A stretch of 43,027 nucleotides of DNA from DASVLX01 sp036384655. GTDB taxonomy: Bacteria; Actinomycetota; Actinomycetes; Mycobacteriales; Pseudonocardiaceae. How positions within the stretch are numbered: position 1 is the stretch's first letter; each line of letters begins with the position of its first letter. The stretch is taken from the NCBI GenBank assembly GCA_036384655.1, contig DASVLX010000309.1, forward strand, positions 1 through 43,027. Direction: 5' to 3'. The position numbers and the translations under genes were made by a program. Below, one piece after another: positions 35,156 to 42,616 of this stretch. The notes beneath the pieces are model-generated. The model did no database searches. It was given only the letters and a program-made list of their open reading frames with translations, and had not been told where the DNA came from.

Positions 35156-35983
35156 ATGACCGGTGCCGTCAGTGACCCGGACCGGAAACTCTTCGCGGAA
35201 GAGCTACGCGCGATGCGCAAGCAGCGCGGCCTGTCCCGCGACGAGCTGGGCAAGTTGATCAACTTCAGCGGCTCGACAATCGGAAACATCGAGTCCGTGC
35301 TGCGCGCGCCAACTCGCGCGCAGGCGGAACTGCTGGACAAGGCGTTCGAGACGCCAGGCACGTTCGCACGGCTTGAAGCACGACTGCGTGGAGTTCCCTT
35401 CTCGGCTGGGTTCCGCCCGTTTTACCCGTATGAAAGTGAGGCGCGAACACTGAAGTACTTCCAGCACACCTTGGTGCCCGGCATGTTTCAGACCGAGGAC
35501 TATGCGCGAACCTTGGCCAAGGCGGATCCAGAAACGACCGAGCAAGACATCAAAGAGCGGGTCGATGCCCGTCTGGCCCGGCAGGCCGTGTTGACGAGAG
35601 AGGAACCAGCCCCGCCGCGCATTTGGGTGATACTCGACGAGCAGGTCGTCCACCGGAACATCGGTGGGCCGACGGTGATGTGCGCCCAGATGCAGCGCTT
35701 GACGGAGCTTGCGCGGATGCCACGGATTAACATCCAGGTGATCCCCTCCGAGCGTGTCCACCTCGGCCTGCTCGGGGCGTTCGTGATCGCCGAGACGGAC
35801 CAAGCGCCTGCTATCGTCTACTTTGAGAGCGTGTTGGAGGGGCAGACCGTGGAGAGCCCGGACACAGCGGAGGCGACGGCGCTCGTGTTCGATGTGCTCC
35901 GGATGGAAGCCCTCGGCGCCAGTACCTCCCTGGGCCTTATCGAGGAAGCGGCGCAGCGATGGAAGGCACAATCCGAGACATGA
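35156..35983 (+). CDS. XRE-family regulator with DUF5753 domain
   Basis: 275 aa. N-terminal HTH (ELRAMRKQRGLSRDELGKLINFSGSTIGNIESVLRAPT), then the DUF5753 ligand-type domain: FYPYESEARTLKYFQHTLVPGMFQTEDYARTL, AQMQRLTELARMPRINIQVIP, GLLGAFVIAETDQAPAIVYFES. These regulators are usually paired with a small DUF397 protein, as here (ATGA overlap with the next gene at 35980). Such pairs influence development and antibiotic production in Streptomyces. The start ATG 35156 follows GGGGGTG. Confidence 0.94.
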   Translation: MTGAVSDPDRKLFAEELRAMRKQRGLSRDELGKLINFSGSTIGNIESVLRAPTRAQAELLDKAFETPGTFARLEARLRGVPFSAGFRPFYPYESEARTLKYFQHTLVPGMFQTEDYARTLAKADPETTEQDIKERVDARLARQAVLTREEPAPPRIWVILDEQVVHRNIGGPTVMCAQMQRLTELARMPRINIQVIPSERVHLGLLGAFVIAETDQAPAIVYFESVLEGQTVESPDTAEATALVFDVLRMEALGASTSLGLIEEAAQRWKAQSET

Positions 35984-36165
35984 CGACTTGGCGCAAGTCC
36001 AGTTACAGCGGCCCCCGCGGCGGTGAATGCGTGGAGGTCGGCGCCTCCCATTCGATGGCGGTGCTAGTGCGCGACACCAAGAACCGCACCGGCGGGACAC
36101 TCGCCTTCGGCCCCGACGCCTGGCAGCGGTTCGCCGTCAGCGTGAAGGACACCAGCAAGGCGTGA
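35980..36165 (+). CDS. DUF397 protein
   Basis: 61 aa: TTWRKSSYSGPRGGECVEVG, VLVRDTKNRTGGTLAFGPDAWQRFAVSV. This is the standard partner of the XRE/DUF5753 regulator, acting as its antagonist in the few studied pairs. The ATG overlaps the regulator stop. A hairpin follows. Confidence 0.93.
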   Translation: MTTWRKSSYSGPRGGECVEVGASHSMAVLVRDTKNRTGGTLAFGPDAWQRFAVSVKDTSKA

Positions 36166-36172
36166 TGCAAGA

Positions 36173-36213
36173 CCTGTTGGCCCCGACCGCCCAGCGCGGT
36201 CGGGGCCAACAGG
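36173..36213 (+). terminator. Terminator hairpin after the XRE-DUF397 pair
   Basis: A perfect 18-bp stem (36173-36190 with 36196-36213) around a five-base loop starts just after the DUF397 stop. Confidence 0.85.
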
Positions 36214-36247
36214 CGTTCAGAGGCTCACACAGCTACGCTCACGATCC

Positions 36248-36508
36248 GTGACTATTTGGCATACATCCAGTTACAGCGGTAACAACGCCAGTAACTCTGT
36301 CGAGGTCGGTCAGGACCACACAGCTTGGCGGAAGTCGACCTACAGCGGTAACAACGCCAGTAACTGCGTGGAAGTCGGCGCATCCGGCCCGGCGGCGGTC
36401 CTTGTCCGCGACACGAAGAACCGCACCGGCGGCGTGCTCGCCTTCGGCTCGCGTGCGTGGGAGCGCTTTATCCACTCGACTGCTGGCGAACTTCCCGGTC
36501 TCGTCTGA
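36248..36508 (+). CDS. DUF397 protein with internal duplication
   Basis: 86 aa from GTG 36248. The N-terminal DUF397 motif occurs twice: WHTSSYSGNNASNSVEVG and, 23 residues later, WRKSTYSGNNASNCVEVG; the second copy continues with the rest of the domain (VLVRDTKNRTGGVLAFGSRAWERF). At DNA level 36257-36325 is duplicated at 36326 onward with a 25-base identical core. No regulator gene of its own is adjacent; it may use the XRE protein upstream. The first copy lacks the Cys (Ser instead). Confidence 0.87.
   Translation: MTIWHTSSYSGNNASNSVEVGQDHTAWRKSTYSGNNASNCVEVGASGPAAVLVRDTKNRTGGVLAFGSRAWERFIHSTAGELPGLV
36257..36394 (+). repeat. 69-bp tandem duplication inside the DUF397 gene
   Basis: Two 69-base units, 36257-36325 and 36326-36394; 25 bases (36272-36296 and 36341-36365) are identical. 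Confidence 0.75.
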
Positions 36509-36568
36509 CATTCGGTCGCACGGTTTGTTTTCAGCCCCGTCACGGCAAGACGCCTACGATGAGGAGTT

Positions 36569-36949
36569 ATGGCGGGCAACCGACCGGGGCCGGTGCTCTG
36601 GCTGTTCTACTGCTACGGGGGTCGTCTCCCGCATCGGTACGCGCAGTGGGTCCTGCACGACCAGACGAGTAGACACTGGGTGCTACGGCTGGTGATGCGG
36701 ACGGTGGCGGAAACCCTGCCGGCGTGGTTGTTCCTGCTGTTGCCCGGTCCGCTGTCGCTGACCATCCTGCTCCCGGTGTTCGTGCTGCTCGGCGCGACGT
36801 TCCTGGCTTTCTCGTTCGCTGACGAGATCCGCGTGCACCGTCTCTACCAGCATGGTTTCCTGCCCGAACTGGTGTTGCCGGGTGGTATGCACAGCACGAA
36901 CCCGGACGGTGACGCCCCCGATCCCCGGAAAGACCACCATCCCGACTAG
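36569..36949 (+). CDS. DUF5313-like small membrane protein
   Basis: 126 aa. The N-terminal PGPVLWLFYCYGGRLPHRYAQWVLHDQTSRHWVLR and the later ADEIRVHRLYQHGF match the DUF5313 family of actinobacteria. Between them lie two membrane segments (LPAWLFLLLPGPLSLTILL and PVFVLLGATFLAFSFA). The C-terminus is charged (DPRKDHHPD). Role unknown. It converges with the repeat protein encoded on the other strand. Confidence 0.8.
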   Translation: MAGNRPGPVLWLFYCYGGRLPHRYAQWVLHDQTSRHWVLRLVMRTVAETLPAWLFLLLPGPLSLTILLPVFVLLGATFLAFSFADEIRVHRLYQHGFLPELVLPGGMHSTNPDGDAPDPRKDHHPD

Positions 36950-36964
36950 AGCGCCGGGAGCGGT

Positions 36965-37507
36965 TTACCAGTCCGCCGGGTGGATGAAGTCGACCGCCGG
37001 CCGGCCCAGGCCCTGGCAGATCCGCATGGCCAGCCGCATGCCGGTGGCGAATTTGGCGGTGCGCAGCCCGGTGAGCTGGTTGGCGGTGCAGTACAGGCGG
37101 TTTGCGGCCTGATCCCAGCTGGCTTTGCGGGCGAGTCGGGCGTCGTTGAGCGCCGTGTAGAGGGCGGCGAGGTCCCAGCGCAGCCGGTGCGCCGGGTCGG
37201 TTTCGGGTAGTGGGAAGCCGGTGGTGTCCGGTCTGGGCTCGGCGATGAACTCTTCCGGCGCCCGCTCCAGCCAGCGCAGCATGATCAACGCGTGTTGGCA
37301 GGTCGTGTCGCCGCGCTGGGCCATGCTGGTGATCGTGGTGGCGCTCATCGGGTGATCGGAGCCGCGTAGCGCGTTGAGGTCGGCCGAGAGCCGCCACATC
37401 TCTCTCGCGGCCCCCGCCCAGCTGAGGTGTTCGCGGCGGCAGCGCTCGTCCAGCGCGTCGAACAGTGCCTGGACGTCGAAGCCGTGCGGGCTGATGGTGT
37501 GCTGCAT
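36965..37507 (-). CDS. Protein made of two related helical repeats, function unknown
   Basis: 180 aa from ATG 37507 (AAGGA six bases before it). Repeat one is about residues 9-85 (FDALDERCRREHLSWAGAAR, LNALRG, LRWLERAPEEFI); repeat two about 105-178 (YTALNDARLARKASWDQAAN, LTGLRT, CQGLGRPAVDFI). Each looks like an XRE-type HTH unit: helix, SW-x3-A turn, then a Leu-rich helix and a closing (D/E)FI. It may bind DNA as a pseudo-dimer. Divergent from the small HTH gene at 37621. Confidence 0.7.
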   Translation of the reverse strand: MQHTISPHGFDVQALFDALDERCRREHLSWAGAAREMWRLSADLNALRGSDHPMSATTITSMAQRGDTTCQHALIMLRWLERAPEEFIAEPRPDTTGFPLPETDPAHRLRWDLAALYTALNDARLARKASWDQAANRLYCTANQLTGLRTAKFATGMRLAMRICQGLGRPAVDFIHPADW

Positions 37508-37620
37508 GAGGTCCTTCGCGGAGGTCCGGGGTGTCTCGGCACTGGAGGAGCGTCGACCATGATGCCGGACGCCGGCAGCTTCGCCGGGCTGACCCATGTT
37601 TGGTTCTACGCTTGCTGCTC

Positions 37621-37986
37621 GTGGCGGAGACCTGGACGAGCGCCGAGTGCGCTGCGGCGTGGGGCGTGAAGACGTCGACCTGGCTTGGTTATGTCTCGCG
37701 AGGTCAGGCGCCCCGGGCGCGGCCGGGTCGCGGTGGCGCGAAGCGTTGGGATGCCGATGAGGTCCGGGCTTTCCCACGCCCCGGCGTGGGCCATTCGAGA
37801 GCGAGCGCGGACGCCGACGCCGAGGAGTTGCTCGCCCGGATGCGGGAGGTCGCTGACGAGATGGAGACGCTGCGCACCCGGCAGCGGGAGCTGCTGGCCG
37901 AGGGCAAGGAGTCCGGGTTGGAGATCAGCGCGATGGCGAAGGCGCTGGGGATCTCCCGGCAGACGGCCTACAGCTGGCTGGGGTGA
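37621..37986 (+). CDS. Small protein with N- and C-terminal helix-turn-helix motifs
   Basis: 121 aa from GTG 37621. The N-terminal part (TSAECAAAWGVKTSTWLGYVSRGQAPRA...KRWDADEVRAF) looks like an excisionase/MerR-type winged helix. A central helix (ELLARMREVADEMETLRTRQ) is coiled-coil-like, and the end (EISAMAKALGISRQTAYSWLG) is a classic HTH of the recombinase/resolvase C-terminal type. No integrase or att site is seen nearby. A regulator or recombination directionality factor is possible. Confidence 0.75.
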   Translation: MAETWTSAECAAAWGVKTSTWLGYVSRGQAPRARPGRGGAKRWDADEVRAFPRPGVGHSRASADADAEELLARMREVADEMETLRTRQRELLAEGKESGLEISAMAKALGISRQTAYSWLG

Positions 37987-38062
37987 GTACCGCCGCCGTG
38001 ACCGCTCGGGGCCTGCTTCGCCTGCGGTGCGGGTCGATGTCACGAAATCTACTTTGGGCTCC

Positions 38063-39040
38063 ATGCGCAAGGTGAAGGATCTGACCGGACCCGGACACAC
38101 CGTGGATTTCGGGATCGGCGGCACCGATCTGGGTGTCACGGCGCTCGCGCCCGACGGGCGGCTCGTGTCGGTGTTCGGCGACACCTTCGAACGGGCTGGG
38201 GTGGGCGGGCCTGGCTGGCGGTCACCCGTCGTGCTGTTCGGAGACCCGGCGACCGCGCGGACGGGGATCGAGTGGTTCGGCTCGGCCGGACCGGGTTCGT
38301 ACGCGGCGCAGGTGCTGCCCTACCGGCACGACTCGGTGATCAACGGCGTGCGAGTCAGCACGATGCTGCCGACCGACGTCATCACCATCGGCACCGAGAT
38401 GTTCCTGCATGTGATGGTGTGCGAGGGGCTCGGCAACGTCCACTGGACCGAGATACACCGCTCGACCGACAACGGCGAGACCTGGCAGCGCACCGGCGCG
38501 AGTTGGCCCGGTGACCAGCACAGCGGGCTGTTCCAGATGCTGACCTGGGCCCAGGGAGACGACGGGCATGTCTATGTCTTCTCGACCGGGTTCCAGCGGA
38601 ATCGGGGTCTGATCCTGCAACGGGTCCCCGCCGAGCGCCTCACCGATCCCGCGGCCTGGCAGGCGTGGGGTTTCCGACAGGGCGAGTGGGCGTGGGGCAA
38701 TCCGCCGACGATCGTCCTGGCCGGCGCGTACGGCGAGCTGAGCCTGCGCCGGGTCGCGGGCCGGTGGCTACTGGCGTTCTTCGACGCGGGCCACTATCGC
38801 ATCGATGTGATGACCATCGAGCGACTCACCGGGGACCTCTACGAGGCGCCCCGGGGGACGGCCCTGCGGGGCGTGTCGTGGCGCGCTGAGGATCACGCGC
38901 GCGGGGATGTCGCCCAGCTCTATGGCGGTTACATCGTGCCGGGCTCGACGCTGGACCAACTGCACCTGGTGGTCAGCCAGTGGAACACGGAAAGGAACTG
39001 GCCCTACCGGGCGATGCAGTTCGCCGGGAGCGCCGCCTAG
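38063..39040 (+). CDS. DUF4185 protein (five-bladed-propeller-like, possible glycan hydrolase)
   Basis: 325 aa from ATG 38063 (GTG 38027 is an alternative). Repeating propeller phrases: GIGGTDLGVTALAPDGRLVSVFGDTFE, SPVVLFG, TEMFLHVMV, STDNGETWQRTGASWPG, LFQMLTWAQGDDGHVYVFST and LYGGYIVPGSTLDQLHLVVSQWN. Members of this family in mycobacteria and some Bacteroidetes are reported to be endo-D-arabinanases (GH183). No signal peptide is visible here, which is odd for a cell-wall glycan enzyme. The function in this organism is inference. Confidence 0.85.
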   Translation: MRKVKDLTGPGHTVDFGIGGTDLGVTALAPDGRLVSVFGDTFERAGVGGPGWRSPVVLFGDPATARTGIEWFGSAGPGSYAAQVLPYRHDSVINGVRVSTMLPTDVITIGTEMFLHVMVCEGLGNVHWTEIHRSTDNGETWQRTGASWPGDQHSGLFQMLTWAQGDDGHVYVFSTGFQRNRGLILQRVPAERLTDPAAWQAWGFRQGEWAWGNPPTIVLAGAYGELSLRRVAGRWLLAFFDAGHYRIDVMTIERLTGDLYEAPRGTALRGVSWRAEDHARGDVAQLYGGYIVPGSTLDQLHLVVSQWNTERNWPYRAMQFAGSAA

Positions 39041-39239
39041 TCTCTCGGTCGCTGTTGCCGGGCTGGATCGCCGCCGTCCGAGTTGGCCGAAACTCCACCC
39101 GCTGTGGCTCTTGTGCCGGTAGGGTTCGGGTGTGGCCCGACAAGCCGTGATCAGCCCGCGACCACGCGCCGGCTGTTCTTGGCCTGTTGGGCCGATCACT
39201 ATCCGCGATCGGTGACACACAACCGAAGGGGACCGGCCG

Positions 39240-39959
39240 ATGCCCGGCACGATGTTCGATGTCCCGGCGGTCACGCTGGGCATCCTTGGCCCGCAGCTTG
39301 GCGTGAACCTGCGGCTGATGCCGTTGCAGCTGCCGACCGAGGAGCTGTCGCCGGAGGAGCAGAAGTCCGCTGGCGAGAGGATCTGGAAGCCGCTCTACCA
39401 GCAGAACCTCATCGTGAACGGCAGTCTGCGCCCGGACCTGGAGCAGGCGCTGCGCACGCTGGCGAAGCCCGAGCTCGCGGTGGTCCTGGTGTTCGGCGAC
39501 GACGGCGCCGAGGCCCCCAGCCTCGCGGTGCGGGCCGGTGCCGACCCCCGCAACGCCGTGGTGGCCAGCCAGCGTGGCGACGTCGTGCGGTTCCGGTTGT
39601 GCCCCACCAGCCAGTTGGTGGCGACCGTGATGTCACTGGTCCCCGACTGCGCGCCGTTGAAGGACTTCAGGCCGGTGACCGTGCCGCGCGGAGATGCCGA
39701 GCTGACTGACGAGGACCAGAAGAGGGACCGGGAAGAGGTTCAGCGCATCGAGGCCCTGCCGGTCCTGCGGACGGGCTTCGCCCAGACGATCGGCCGCGAC
39801 GCGGCGGTCGAGATCATCGGGTGGAACGACACCTCCGAGGGCCGCTACGTGGTCTACGGGCAGGAGCATTCCGAACAGTTCTGGGACATCTACCAGGCTG
39901 CCGACAATCAGCAGGTCGGCGGAGTGATCGCCAACGCCATCGCGACTGTCATGGGCTAG
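39240..39959 (+). CDS. EspG-like ESX-secretion-associated protein
   Basis: 239 aa. The pattern (LGILGPQLGVNLRLMPLQLPTE, VNGSLRPDLEQALRTLAKPELAV, then VVLVFGDDG..., SQRGDVVRFRLCPTSQLVATVMSLVPD) matches the EspG family, whose members are cytoplasmic chaperones for ESX/type VII substrates in mycobacteria and occur widely in Pseudonocardiales. No PE, PPE, WXG100 or ESX core gene is in view, so it is an orphan here. No convincing ribosome site precedes the ATG. Confidence 0.85.
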   Translation: MPGTMFDVPAVTLGILGPQLGVNLRLMPLQLPTEELSPEEQKSAGERIWKPLYQQNLIVNGSLRPDLEQALRTLAKPELAVVLVFGDDGAEAPSLAVRAGADPRNAVVASQRGDVVRFRLCPTSQLVATVMSLVPDCAPLKDFRPVTVPRGDAELTDEDQKRDREEVQRIEALPVLRTGFAQTIGRDAAVEIIGWNDTSEGRYVVYGQEHSEQFWDIYQAADNQQVGGVIANAIATVMG

Positions 39960-39960
39960 C

Positions 39961-39989
39961 CGTTACCTCCGGGCGTCCGTCATCGTCAT
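39961..39989 (+). promoter_or_regulatory. ECF41-type promoter of the sigma gene
   Basis: CGTTACCT at 39961-39968, 15 bases, CGTCAT at 39984-39989. The same two boxes with the same spacing precede the CMD-like gene. The sigma ATG is 37 bases further on. Confidence 0.65.
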
Positions 39990-40025
39990 GTTTCATGAGC
40001 GGGTGACGACGAGGAGAGTGACAGG

Positions 40026-40901
40026 GTGGATGCGACGCATAACGATCAGGCGATGGCCGAGCTCTTCGAGGAGCAGCGCGATCGTCTGATGGCTGTGGCG
40101 TCTCGCATGTTGGGCTCGCGGGCGGATGCTGAGGACGCGGTGCAGGAGGCGTGGCTGCGTTTCGCCCGGCAGGACGAGGCATCGATCGACAATGTGGGCG
40201 GTTGGCTCACCACGGTCGTGAGCCGGGTGTGCATCGACATGCTGCGCTCGCGCACGGCCAAAGCTGAGACGTCGCTCGACGACCGTCTCGATTGGGTCGT
40301 CACCGAGGACGATGCGCACGCACCGGAACGCAACGCGGTGCTCGCCGACTCCGTTGGCGCGGCTCTGCAGATCGTTCTCGACACGCTCAGGCCCGATGAG
40401 CGCCTGGCGTTCGTGCTGCACGATTCGTTCGCGGTGCCGTTTACCGAGATCGGCGAGATCATCGGCAAGTCCACGGACGCCACCAAGATGCTCGCCAGCC
40501 GCGCCCGGCGCAAGGTACGAGGTGTGCGGAATCCCACGGACATGCGCCGGGAGCGTGAGGTCGTCGACGCGTTTCTCGCGGCGGCTCAGGACGGGGACTT
40601 CGAGGGACTGCTGCGGGTACTCGATCCCGAGCTGATGTGGCGCATCCACTCGCCGCGGGGTGTGATCGAGCGGCACGGGCCGGCCGAGTTCGTTCGGCAG
40701 GCCCAACGCGGACGGAACGTTCCGATCACGGCACGCCGGATGCTCGTCGACGGACGCCCGGGGGTGGTCGCGTGGCGTGCCAATGGGATGCCGTTCGCGG
40801 TCATGCGGTGCACGATCGTGGGCGACCGCATCGTCGACGTGGAGTCGATCACCGATCCCGAGCGGCTGCGGGCGATGGACCTGCCCGCGCGGTCGGCCTG
40901 A
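40026..40901 (+). CDS. ECF41-type RNA polymerase sigma factor with SnoaL-like C-terminal domain
   Basis: 291 aa. Sigma-2 (RLMAVASRMLGSRADAEDAVQEAWLRFAR, residues 19-48) and sigma-4 (LRPDERLAFVLHDSFAVPFTEIGEIIGKSTDATKMLASRARRKV) are followed by a SnoaL/NTF2-like domain (VVDAFLAAAQDGDFEGLLRVLDPEL, ... GMPFAVMRCTIVGDRIVDVESITDPERL), the ECF41 architecture in which the extension controls activity without an anti-sigma factor. The next gene, a CMD/AhpD-like protein, is the classic ECF41 target and shares its promoter motif. Confidence 0.94.
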   Translation: MDATHNDQAMAELFEEQRDRLMAVASRMLGSRADAEDAVQEAWLRFARQDEASIDNVGGWLTTVVSRVCIDMLRSRTAKAETSLDDRLDWVVTEDDAHAPERNAVLADSVGAALQIVLDTLRPDERLAFVLHDSFAVPFTEIGEIIGKSTDATKMLASRARRKVRGVRNPTDMRREREVVDAFLAAAQDGDFEGLLRVLDPELMWRIHSPRGVIERHGPAEFVRQAQRGRNVPITARRMLVDGRPGVVAWRANGMPFAVMRCTIVGDRIVDVESITDPERLRAMDLPARSA

Positions 40902-40922
40902 CCGGTTTCGCACGCGTGGCCT

Positions 40923-40951
40923 CGTTACCTGTCGTCCGTCTCGTCCGTCAT
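40923..40951 (+). promoter_or_regulatory. ECF41-type promoter of the CMD-like gene
   Basis: CGTTACCT at 40923-40930, 15 bases, CGTCAT at 40946-40951; the gene starts 40 bases downstream. Same boxes and spacing as at 39961. Confidence 0.68.
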
Positions 40952-40990
40952 TGATGTGTATGCGATTCCACGCAGAGCGAGGAGAAAGCC

Positions 40991-41533
40991 GTGGCCCGAT
41001 TCAATGCCTTCGCCACCAATGTCATGCCGAAGTTCGTGAAGTACATCGTGTCCGCGGGCAGGGTCGTCGAGGAGTCGGCGCTGCCGAGGTCCATTGGCGA
41101 GCTGGTGAATATTCGCGCCAGTCAGATCAACGGATGCGGCGCCTGCCTCGACATGCACGTCAAAGACGCGGCCGCCGCGGGAGAGACACCGCTGCGGCTG
41201 AGCCTTGTCGCCGCCTGGCGCGAGACGACGGTCTTCACCGACGCCGAGCGTGCCGCGCTCGAACTCACCGAGCGGGCCACGCGTCTGGCCGACAGCCGTG
41301 GCATCGATGATGCCGTGTGGGCGGATGTCGCCGCGCACTTCGACGAGGAGCAACTCGCGGCCCTCGTCGCGCGCATCGCGTTGATTAACACGTTCAACCG
41401 TATGAACGTTCTCATGCAGGAGAAGGGCGGCAGCTACGACCCTGCGCGTCGTGCGGACGTCGTCGCGGCCGTGGCGTCGGGTTCCGACCCGACCCGGGTC
41501 GGGTCGGAACCCGCGGCGGCCTCCCACAGCTAG
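40991..41533 (+). CDS. Carboxymuconolactone-decarboxylase/AhpD-family protein
   Basis: 180 aa. The redox motif NGCGACLDMH holds Cys49-x2-Cys52 and His56, as in AhpD-type peroxidatic enzymes of the CMD family. Helical throughout (RIALINTFNRMNVLMQE). It is the usual genomic partner of ECF41 sigma factors. GGAGAAAG precedes the GTG at 40991. Probably a peroxide- or thiol-related reductase; the physiological substrate is unknown. Confidence 0.92.
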   Translation: MARFNAFATNVMPKFVKYIVSAGRVVEESALPRSIGELVNIRASQINGCGACLDMHVKDAAAAGETPLRLSLVAAWRETTVFTDAERAALELTERATRLADSRGIDDAVWADVAAHFDEEQLAALVARIALINTFNRMNVLMQEKGGSYDPARRADVVAAVASGSDPTRVGSEPAAASHS

Positions 41534-41649
41534 CCGTCGACGCACCGGGACGCGCCGATCCGTGCTGTAAGGAGGTGCGGGGTTCGCTGGCCGTGTGAGA
41601 TGTCCCTCTGCCGTCGTCGTGGCGCTGGTGGCGTGGGGAGGTTGAGCAT

Positions 41650-42531
41650 ATGGCAATGACCTCCTCGCCCCGCCCGCCGCACGTCGGTGACCGACCGGAT
41701 CCGACAGCCGGGACTACCGCGCTCGGTGGACAGTCCGCTGCCGCCCGCGGATATCTGCTGGACAACGCGCGCGCCGAGGCGGGCGAGCGATTCGTTTGGC
41801 TGGCCGAGCTGTTCGACGGTGTAACGCGCGGGTACTTCGATCGACTGGGGGTCAGGGCCGGCTCGCGCTGCTGGGAAGTGGGGGCCGGTGGCCCCAGTAT
41901 TCCGGAGGCGCTCGCGGCGGCCGTCGGCCCGACGGGGCAGGTGCTGGCCACGGATATCGACCCGTCGTGGCTGCAGACCGGCAACGGGTACGAGGTGCGC
42001 CGGCACGACGTCGTCGCTGATCCGCCCCCGGAGCCGGGGACGTTCGATCTGGTGCATGCCCGGCTCGTGCTGATCCATGTACCCGACCGGGCAAGGGCGT
42101 TGGCCACGATGGCGGCAGCGCTACGGCCCGGCGGCTGGCTGCTGGTCGAGGGCGCCGATACCTTTCTGCAACCGCTGGCATGCCTGGATGACAGCGGCCC
42201 CGCGCAGCGGCGGGCCAACCGGCTGCGCGACGCGATCCGGGAGCTGCTGACGCGCCGCGGCGCGGACCTGCGCTATGGCCGGACACTGCCGCGAGCCTTG
42301 CGTGAGGCCGGCTTGGTCGATGTCGCCGCGGGGGGCTCTTTCCCGGTCGGCGGGCTGGCCTGCGATCGGCTGGAGGCGTCGACCATCCGGCATGTGCGCG
42401 GCGAGCTGCTCGCGGCCGGACTGGCCGACGACGCCGAGATCGACGCGCACCTGGCGGCCATCGAGGCGGGCGAACTCGACCTGACACTCGCGCCGCTGAT
42501 CTCGGCGTGGGGACGCCGTCCAGCCGTGTAG
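41650..42531 (+). CDS. SAM-dependent class I methyltransferase
   Basis: 293 aa. Residues about 60-165 form a Rossmann-type SAM site: GSRCWEVGAGGPSIPEALAAAVGP, VLATDIDPSW, HDVVADPPPEPGTFDLVHARLVLIHVPDRARAL and MAAALRPGGWLLVEG. The C-terminal part (LREAGLVDVAAGGSFPVGG...) fits small-molecule methyltransferases such as UbiE-like enzymes. The substrate is unknown. It follows the CMD gene by 116 bases, so it is not clearly in the same transcript. Confidence 0.9.
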   Translation: MAMTSSPRPPHVGDRPDPTAGTTALGGQSAAARGYLLDNARAEAGERFVWLAELFDGVTRGYFDRLGVRAGSRCWEVGAGGPSIPEALAAAVGPTGQVLATDIDPSWLQTGNGYEVRRHDVVADPPPEPGTFDLVHARLVLIHVPDRARALATMAAALRPGGWLLVEGADTFLQPLACLDDSGPAQRRANRLRDAIRELLTRRGADLRYGRTLPRALREAGLVDVAAGGSFPVGGLACDRLEASTIRHVRGELLAAGLADDAEIDAHLAAIEAGELDLTLAPLISAWGRRPAV

Positions 42532-42616
42532 CACTTCCAGGATCACCAAGACCTGTTCCGATCTTCCCGACACCCCGGAAAGCCCGATCGGCCGTTGATC
42601 GGTCCGTCCAACCACA

